From contig JALSLF010000460.1 in NCBI GenBank assembly GCA_026988445.1, positions 1 to 10,636 on the forward strand: a stretch of DNA of 10,636 nt, given 5' to 3'. This DNA is from Bacteroidales bacterium (GTDB taxonomy: Bacteria > Bacteroidota > Bacteroidia > Bacteroidales > NBLH01). Positions within the stretch are counted from its first letter, which is position 1, and each line of letters opens with the position of its first letter. The notes below the pieces were generated by a model. That model ran no database searches. It was not told the DNA's origin and saw only the letters and a list, made by a program, of their open reading frames with translations. Both the position numbers and the translations under genes were made by a program. Below are positions 5,916 to 10,636 of this stretch, in pieces.

Positions 5916-6839
5916 ATGAAAATAGCAAACAACATTATTGAATTAATAGGAAAAACGCCCTTAGTAAGGTTAAATAAAATAACCGGAAAAGCATCAGCAA
6001 ATGTATATGCTAAATTAGAATTTTTTAATCCTCTTTCCAGTGTAAAAGACAGATTGGCTTTTTCAATGATTAAAGATGCCGAGGAAAAAGGATTAATAAA
6101 TGAAGGCACAGTTATAATTGAACCTACAAGTGGCAATACCGGCATAGGTTTAGCCTATATATGCGCCGCTAAGGGATACAATCTAATATTAACAATGCCT
6201 GAAACGATGAGTATTGAACGCCGAAACCTTTTAAAAGCATTTGGTACAAGATTAGAACTTACACCCGGCGAAAAAGGTATGAAGGGAGCTATTGATAAAG
6301 CTTATGAATTAAACAAAGAGATTGACAATTCAATTGTCTTACAACAATTCATTAATAAATCAAATCCGGAAATTCATAGAAAAACAACAGCAGTTGAAAT
6401 TTGGGAAGATACAGAAGGTAAAGTAGATATAGTAGTTTTTGGTGTAGGTACGGGAGGTACAATTACCGGAGTATCAGAAATATTAAAAGAAAAAAAACCG
6501 GAAATCAAAACAATAGCAGTAGAACCCAAAGATTCATCTGTGCTGTCGGGCAATAATCCGGGACCACATAAAATTCAAGGTATAGGTGCAGGATTTATAC
6601 CCGAAGTACTGAATACCGGTATAATTGATGAGATTATCAGCGTATCAAACGAAGATGCGTTTATAACCACCAAAGCATTAGCACGCCAAGAAGGAATTTT
6701 TGCAGGCACATCTTCGGGAGCAGCAACAAAAGCAGCTATTGAAGTAGCTTTACGCCCGGAAAACAAAGGAAAAAATATTGTTGTGATACTTCCCGATACC
6801 GGAGAAAGGTATTTAAGCGTTGCTAATTTATTTTCATAA
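5916..6839 (+). CDS. cysK: Cysteine synthase A (O-acetylserine sulfhydrylase)
   Basis: CysK is a PLP enzyme that makes L-cysteine from O-acetylserine and sulfide in the cytosol. The 307 residues are full length. The PLP lysine is K44 in NPLSSVKDR. The substrate loop TSGNTG is at 71-76 and QQFINKSNPEIHRKTT starts at 143. The phosphate-binding loop GTGGT is at 178-182, GIGAGFIP lies near 222-229, GTSSGA is at 264-269, and PDTGERYLS closes the protein. These blocks fit CysK rather than cystathionine beta-synthase, since no CBS domains follow. The gene lies 12 bp after the Rrf2 regulator and is probably cotranscribed from the promoter at 5406-5435. Besides catalysis, it may act as the sensory partner of the regulator, as in the Firmicutes CymR-CysK complex. 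No clear hairpin terminator follows. Confidence 0.95.
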   Translation: MKIANNIIELIGKTPLVRLNKITGKASANVYAKLEFFNPLSSVKDRLAFSMIKDAEEKGLINEGTVIIEPTSGNTGIGLAYICAAKGYNLILTMPETMSIERRNLLKAFGTRLELTPGEKGMKGAIDKAYELNKEIDNSIVLQQFINKSNPEIHRKTTAVEIWEDTEGKVDIVVFGVGTGGTITGVSEILKEKKPEIKTIAVEPKDSSVLSGNNPGPHKIQGIGAGFIPEVLNTGIIDEIISVSNEDAFITTKALARQEGIFAGTSSGAATKAAIEVALRPENKGKNIVVILPDTGERYLSVANLFS

Positions 6840-6935
6840 AAGCCTTTTAAAAAAATAGCTGTTCAAGATTTTGGAAAAATGTGTGTTTAAAATTTATCAA
6901 ATTTTCATAACTCATAAAAGTATTCATAATAATAT

Positions 6936-6970
6936 ATATACGAACAATAAAGTATTAACATATACGAACA
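6936..6970 (+). repeat. Direct repeat ATATACGAACA, two copies 24 bp apart
   Basis: The 11-base sequence ATATACGAACA occurs at 6936-6946 and again at 6960-6970, in the gap between cysK and the DUF4914-type gene. A 9-base version, ATACGAACA, recurs at 10465-10473 upstream of the MATE gene; I found no other copy on either strand. The repeats lie about 45-80 bp upstream of the proposed -33 element of the next gene, where an activator could bind. Confidence 0.4.
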
Positions 6971-7016
6971 TGAAAAATACTGTATAAGTTAAAGATTGTT
7001 AAACAGAATTTAAAAA

Positions 7017-7047
7017 TTGTAAGGCATTGCTTAATTGTTTTTCTTTG
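7017..7047 (+). promoter_or_regulatory. Probable promoter of the DUF4914-type gene
   Basis: TTG at 7017-7019 and TTTCTTTG at 7040-7047 (one mismatch to TAnnTTTG) are 20 bases apart. Transcription would start near 7054, leaving about 40 bases of leader before the ATG at 7096. Confidence 0.42.
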
Positions 7048-7095
7048 CATCATAACAAAGTTAACAACAAATTTATTTATTAAAATACACATTTT

Positions 7096-9006
7096 ATGAA
7101 AAACTTTTTTGATTTATTAGATGAAAAAAAGATAGTTTTGCCGGACAATGTAAACAATCTTTTAAAATCATGCCGTTCCTTTAAGTTATTTGAAACTGTT
7201 GAAGATTTGAGTGTAGCAGCCACCAACGGAAAAGAAAATCATGTTTACCAAGTAAAATATGACATACCCGATAAAGGCGAATACACCGAAGCCATTGTTC
7301 ATAGAGTAACCAATGGAATATCAGCTAACTACACCGAAGCTTACATGCGAAGAAGAGATCCGGAAACAATGGTTATTGCCGATGATTTACCTACGGACAA
7401 AATCAGGTTTGAGGACAAATATGATTTTCCGTTTTCGCAAGTGCAAGATGAAACTTTTGAATGGTTAAAAAGTCAAGATTTAGCTGTGTTTTTCTACTTT
7501 GCCGGACGAGCAGGAATTGGTTCAACCGGAATAGCAATTGCTCCTGCAAATGCAGCTTTTTTTGCTATGGGTTTAGCAATGCTCCAAGAAATTAAAACTA
7601 TAGATGAATTAGAAAATAAAACGCTGATAAAATCAGTAATTTATGTAGCACCAACATTTAGACACACACATTTCAACGGGAAACAAGTTGTTGTTCATAA
7701 ACGCAGCGAAGAAGTTCATGAGCTTTATGCTTACAATTTATATCCCGGGCCAAGTGCTAAAAAAGGATTGTATGGCGTGCTTTTAACCCAAGGCGAAAGA
7801 GAAAATTGGACTACTGCACACTGCTCAGTTGTTCAGGCAATAAGTCCATACGATAATATTACGACTTTTATGCACGAAGGAGCAAGCGGAGGCGGAAAAA
7901 GCGAAATGCATCAGCATATTATAAGAGACTTGGACGGAAGGGTTTTACTGGGCAAAAACTCTATTACCGGCGAAACACGTCATTTATCCATTCCCCGGTT
8001 TGTTGATTTCAATCCGGTTGCAGATGACATGGCTCTTTGTCATCCAAGTGTACAAACCAATAACGGAAAGCTGAGGGTAGTTGATGGTGAAAACTCATGG
8101 TTCGTTCGTGTGGACAGCGTTACAGAATATGGCTGCGACCCAAGTTTAGAGAAAATAACAATTAATCCGCCCACACCCTTATTGTTTTTAAACATCGATA
8201 CATTTCCCGGAGCAACTGCCCTGATTTGGAATCATATTGAAGACGAGCCCGGAAAACCTTGCCCAAACCCAAGAGTAGTACTCCCCCGTAAGATTGTAAA
8301 AAATGTAATTAGTGAAGCTATCTCTATTGATGTAAGAAGTTTTGGTATTAGAACACCAAAGTGTTCAAAAGAAAATCCAACTTACGGTATTATCGGTTTA
8401 TTCCATATATTACCTCCTGCATTAGCTTGGCTTTGGAGATTAACCGCACCGCGCGGACATAAAAACCCAAGTATTGTAAGTACTTCTACAGCCATGCAAA
8501 GTGAAGGAGTTGGTTCATACTGGCCTTTTGCAACAGGCAAAAGAATTATACACGCCAATATGCTTCTGAAACAGATTATGGATACACCAAGTACAGTATA
8601 TACATTAACACCAAACCAAAACATTGGTATTTGGGAAGTCGGATTTAAACCGCAATTACTTATGCGTGAATATCTTACAAGAAGAGGTGGTGGCAGGTTG
8701 CGAAAAGAACAGTATCAAGCGGCACGTTGTTCAATTTTAGGTTATGAATTAAACTACTTAACTTTAGAATCTTCAAAAATTCCTTCGCGATTTTTGAAAG
8801 TGTATAAACAACCCGAAGTTGGTTTTGAAGGATATGATGCCGGAGCTAAAATATTGAAAGATTTCTTTAAATCAGAATTAGAAAAATTTATGCAAGATGA
8901 TTTATTACCGGAAGGAAAAAAAATTATCGAAGCATTTTTATCTGATGCAGATGTTGATGCCTATAATGAAATTATTCCTATGCCCCAACATTCTTTGCTT
9001 TATTAA
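7096..9006 (+). CDS. DUF4914-type protein with HPrK/PEPCK-like P-loop, function unknown
   Basis: This large soluble protein has 636 residues and no signal peptide or membrane segment. I recognise it as a likely member of the uncharacterised family DUF4914; that name is from memory. Its clearest motif is a Walker A loop, GASGGGKSEMH, at 262-272. The Ser before the glycines and the Glu right after GKS resemble HPr kinase/phosphorylase (GxSGxGKSE) and, less closely, PEP carboxykinase (GLSGTGKT). Later blocks that may form the rest of the nucleotide or metal site are FNPVADDM (305-312), NIDTFPGA (366-373), TAPRGHKNPS (450-459) and GVGSYWPFATGKR (471-483). The first 250 residues have no motif I know. 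The gene stands alone with its own promoter and terminator, so its neighbours do not reveal its job. An ATP-dependent kinase or carboxykinase-like activity is inference. Confidence 0.72.
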   Translation: MKNFFDLLDEKKIVLPDNVNNLLKSCRSFKLFETVEDLSVAATNGKENHVYQVKYDIPDKGEYTEAIVHRVTNGISANYTEAYMRRRDPETMVIADDLPTDKIRFEDKYDFPFSQVQDETFEWLKSQDLAVFFYFAGRAGIGSTGIAIAPANAAFFAMGLAMLQEIKTIDELENKTLIKSVIYVAPTFRHTHFNGKQVVVHKRSEEVHELYAYNLYPGPSAKKGLYGVLLTQGERENWTTAHCSVVQAISPYDNITTFMHEGASGGGKSEMHQHIIRDLDGRVLLGKNSITGETRHLSIPRFVDFNPVADDMALCHPSVQTNNGKLRVVDGENSWFVRVDSVTEYGCDPSLEKITINPPTPLLFLNIDTFPGATALIWNHIEDEPGKPCPNPRVVLPRKIVKNVISEAISIDVRSFGIRTPKCSKENPTYGIIGLFHILPPALAWLWRLTAPRGHKNPSIVSTSTAMQSEGVGSYWPFATGKRIIHANMLLKQIMDTPSTVYTLTPNQNIGIWEVGFKPQLLMREYLTRRGGGRLRKEQYQAARCSILGYELNYLTLESSKIPSRFLKVYKQPEVGFEGYDAGAKILKDFFKSELEKFMQDDLLPEGKKIIEAFLSDADVDAYNEIIPMPQHSLLY

Positions 9007-9037
9007 AATAATCAATTCAATTAAGTTTAACAAATAT

Positions 9038-9065
9038 ACTCCCGATTTTTATCGGGAGTTTTTTT
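9038..9065 (+). terminator. Intrinsic terminator of the DUF4914-type gene
   Basis: A 9-bp perfect stem, ACTCCCGAT (9038-9046) and ATCGGGAGT (9051-9059), encloses a TTTT loop and is followed by a T-run to 9065. It lies 31 bp after the stop codon. With the convergent MATE gene ending at 9075, it may also act on the minus strand, although the A-run there is short. Confidence 0.88.
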
Positions 9066-9074
9066 AAACCTAAA

Positions 9075-10406
9075 TCATTTAACTACCGCTTTCTGTTTCC
9101 ATCTGCCGATAACAAAATAAGTAGCAGAAAAACTCAGACCAAATCCCCATGCAATAGGTATTCCCCACCAAATACCGGTTTCGCCCATACGTTCCGATAA
9201 AAACCAAGAAACGGGAATACGAATAAACCAAAGTGCAAACAAAGTAATAAACATCGGTACTAAAGTATCGCCGGCACCGCGAAAAACAGCAGTAAAAGAA
9301 AACATTGTGGAAAACACAATGTAAAATGAACTTACGATTATTAAATACTGATAGCCGATAGCACGAACATTGGGGTCGGGTGTAAAAATTCCCATTAAGT
9401 ATTCGCCAAAAAAAACAGAAACAAAACTAAAAAATATAGAAATTAGCGCAGTAAGTAGAATAGTAGCTTTTAAACCTTCGCGAACTCTTGACAATTTCTT
9501 TGCACCAATATTTTGTCCGGTAAATGTAGTTAATGCCATAGCAAAATTCATTGCCGGCATAATGGCAAAAGAATCAATTCTTCCAGCTACGGAATAAGCT
9601 GCAATAACATCAGTACCGAACTGATTTACAATGCGGTATATTGCTACCATACCAATAGCTACAACCATATTTTGCAAACCGGTGGGTAAACCGATTTTTA
9701 AACTCTTAAGAAATATTTCTTTATCAAAACGAAAATTAGCTATTGAAAAGTGAATCAGTTCATGCGATTTATTCAAATAAATAATGGCAATAATAAAAGT
9801 AATACCCGAAGCTAAAATAGTAGCATAGGCAACTCCTTCAATTCCCAATTTAAAAACAACCACAAACAAGAAATCAAATGCAATATTTAAAATAGTTGAA
9901 AAAATTAAAAAATAAAGTGGAGTTTTGGAGTCTCCCAGTCCGCGTAAGATACCATTGGTTGCATTTACACCAAACATTAAAATTGCTCCGCCAAAAATAA
10001 TTTGTAAATATTTAACAGCACCGGGAATAATAGTTTCAGGTAATTGAATTAAACGAAAAATAGATTCGGTAAAGTAAATACCAACAAAAGAAATTATTAC
10101 TGCAGCCAAAAAAATAACCACATACATAGTATCAATAGCTGCTTTAACTTTTTCGTAGTTTTTTGCACCAAAATATTGCGAAATAACTGTAGTAGAACCT
10201 GTTGCGATACCAATAACCAGTGAAATCAAGGCAAACATAACCGGAAAAGACGCACCTACAGCAGATAATGCTTCTTTGCCCAGATAATTACCAACAATAA
10301 CGCTATCAACTACATTATATAATTGCTGAAAAATATTGCCAGCCAACATGGGCAAAGCAAAAATTACAATAACTTTAGCAGTATTACCGGTGGTTAAATC
10401 TTTCAT
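9075..10406 (-). CDS. MATE-family multidrug/toxin efflux transporter
   Basis: This inner-membrane antiporter of 443 residues has the normal MATE length and about 12 hydrophobic segments in two related halves. The N-terminus has the family pattern: a short start (MKDLTTGN), then IFALPMLAGNIFQQLYNVVDSVIVGNYLG, GKEALSAVGAS, and GSTTVISQYFGAKN. NGILRGLGDSKTPL and, in the second half, FTGQNIGAKKLSRVREG and FRGAGDTLVPM are the usual MATE counterparts in each lobe. Such proteins use an Na+ or H+ gradient to export drugs, metabolites or other organic compounds; the substrate cannot be told from sequence. The gene is convergent with the DUF4914-type gene and has no cotranscribed regulator here. A palindrome 50-65 bp upstream (10456-10470) may be an operator. 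The ATG at 10406 is the natural start. Confidence 0.93.
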   Translation of the reverse strand: MKDLTTGNTAKVIVIFALPMLAGNIFQQLYNVVDSVIVGNYLGKEALSAVGASFPVMFALISLVIGIATGSTTVISQYFGAKNYEKVKAAIDTMYVVIFLAAVIISFVGIYFTESIFRLIQLPETIIPGAVKYLQIIFGGAILMFGVNATNGILRGLGDSKTPLYFLIFSTILNIAFDFLFVVVFKLGIEGVAYATILASGITFIIAIIYLNKSHELIHFSIANFRFDKEIFLKSLKIGLPTGLQNMVVAIGMVAIYRIVNQFGTDVIAAYSVAGRIDSFAIMPAMNFAMALTTFTGQNIGAKKLSRVREGLKATILLTALISIFFSFVSVFFGEYLMGIFTPDPNVRAIGYQYLIIVSSFYIVFSTMFSFTAVFRGAGDTLVPMFITLFALWFIRIPVSWFLSERMGETGIWWGIPIAWGFGLSFSATYFVIGRWKQKAVVK

Positions 10407-10455
10407 TAATAAAGTTTAAAATAGATGTTTTTTTTAATAAGAGTTCGCACAGAAA

Positions 10456-10470
10456 TCGTATAGAATACGA
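10456..10470. promoter_or_regulatory. Palindrome upstream of the MATE gene, possible operator
   Basis: The perfect 6-bp arms TCGTAT (10456-10461) and ATACGA (10465-10470) surround AGA. The dyad lies 50-64 bp before the MATE start, and its right arm runs into ATACGAACA, the sequence repeated upstream of the DUF4914-type gene. Efflux genes are often controlled by TetR or MarR proteins at such sites, but no regulator gene is in the window. Confidence 0.35.
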
Positions 10471-10566
10471 ACACTCAATACATTAGTACAATTTATGGCA
10501 AAAAATGAACGGACTATTGTTTCAAATAAGCATACAAATAGACAAATAATTATTAAAATAAAAAAA

Positions 10567-10611
10567 CAATAAGTTATTTATTGATGATATTATGTTTAAT
10601 TTGTACATTCG
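10567..10611 (+). promoter_or_regulatory. Probable promoter for a gene beyond the right edge, with overlapping dyad
   Basis: TTG at 10581-10583, a 20-base spacer and TACATTCG at 10604-10611 (one mismatch to TAnnTTTG) form a Bacteroidota-type promoter pointing out of the window. An inverted repeat, CAATAA (10567-10572) and TTATTG (10578-10583), overlaps the -33 element. The bases from 10612 to the end read as a leader; no start codon is reached. Confidence 0.4.
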
Positions 10612-10636
10612 CAAACTGTATAACAATCAAACAGAA

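Noticed and set aside
5420..6145. Two minus-strand open frames of 83 codons
   Set aside because: They are antisense shadows of the Rrf2 and cysK genes.
6840..6895. Possible terminator after cysK
   Set aside because: Only weak AGC/GCT pairing around A/T runs is present; no stable stem followed by a U-tract could be drawn.
8382..8624. Minus-strand open frame of 80 codons with a hydrophobic start
   Set aside because: It lies antisense within the DUF4914-type gene and has no support of its own.
8972..8996. TATTCCTAT inside the DUF4914-type gene, matching a half of the rrf2 dyads
   Set aside because: The second arm is missing at the required 7-base spacing, and the sequence is coding.
9370..9597. 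Plus-strand open frame of 75 codons
   Set aside because: It is antisense to the MATE gene, whose membrane pattern and motifs cover the region.
1..10636. CRISPR array, tRNA/rRNA genes, insertion sequences or prophage genes
   Set aside because: No regularly spaced repeats, cloverleaf-like sequence, transposase or phage motif was seen; the window looks like ordinary chromosome.

Overview
The window looks like chromosomal DNA of a low-G+C Bacteroidota bacterium. Three things suggest this. Several promoters fit the group's -33 TTG / -7 TAnnTTTG pattern, good Shine-Dalgarno sequences are mostly missing, and the gene families (a DUF4914-type P-loop protein, SiaB/SiaC pairs, TypA, a MATE transporter) are common there. 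The lineage is inferred from sequence style only; no marker gene was compared.

Layout. Bases 1-1733 (minus) hold almost all of typA, a ribosome-associated GTPase cut at its C-terminus by the window edge. A very AT-rich gap of about 480 bp separates it from a divergent four-gene operon at 2215-4095 (plus). That operon is two tandem copies of a kinase/phosphoprotein pair: SiaB-like kinase 1, SiaC-like protein 1, kinase 2, SiaC-like protein 2. The genes are 4-6 bp apart, and the operon ends in a bidirectional hairpin terminator shared with the convergent M20D amidohydrolase (4148-5314, minus). Divergent from the amidohydrolase is a cysteine-metabolism operon: a Cys-free Rrf2 regulator (5475-5903) followed 12 bp later by cysK (5916-6839). 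Next come a free-standing 636-residue DUF4914-type protein with an HPrK/PEPCK-like P-loop (7096-9006) and its strong terminator, then a convergent MATE transporter (9075-10406, minus). The right edge carries a likely promoter for a plus-strand gene outside the window.

How the genes may work together. The two SiaB/SiaC pairs look like a phosphorylation-controlled switch. No SiaA-type phosphatase or SiaD-type diguanylate cyclase is present here, so input and output must lie elsewhere. The Rrf2-cysK pair recalls the CymR-CysK cysteine sensor of Firmicutes. Two imperfect dyads of identical architecture (9-bp arms, 7-bp spacer, right arm ATAGGAAT[T/A]) lie in the divergent gap between rrf2 and the amidohydrolase gene. 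They suggest one regulator controls both sides, and that the amidohydrolase may release cysteine or another sulfur amino acid from an N-acylated form. The most interesting parts are the duplicated SiaBC module, the candidate cysteine regulon with its paired operators, and the P-loop protein of unknown function.
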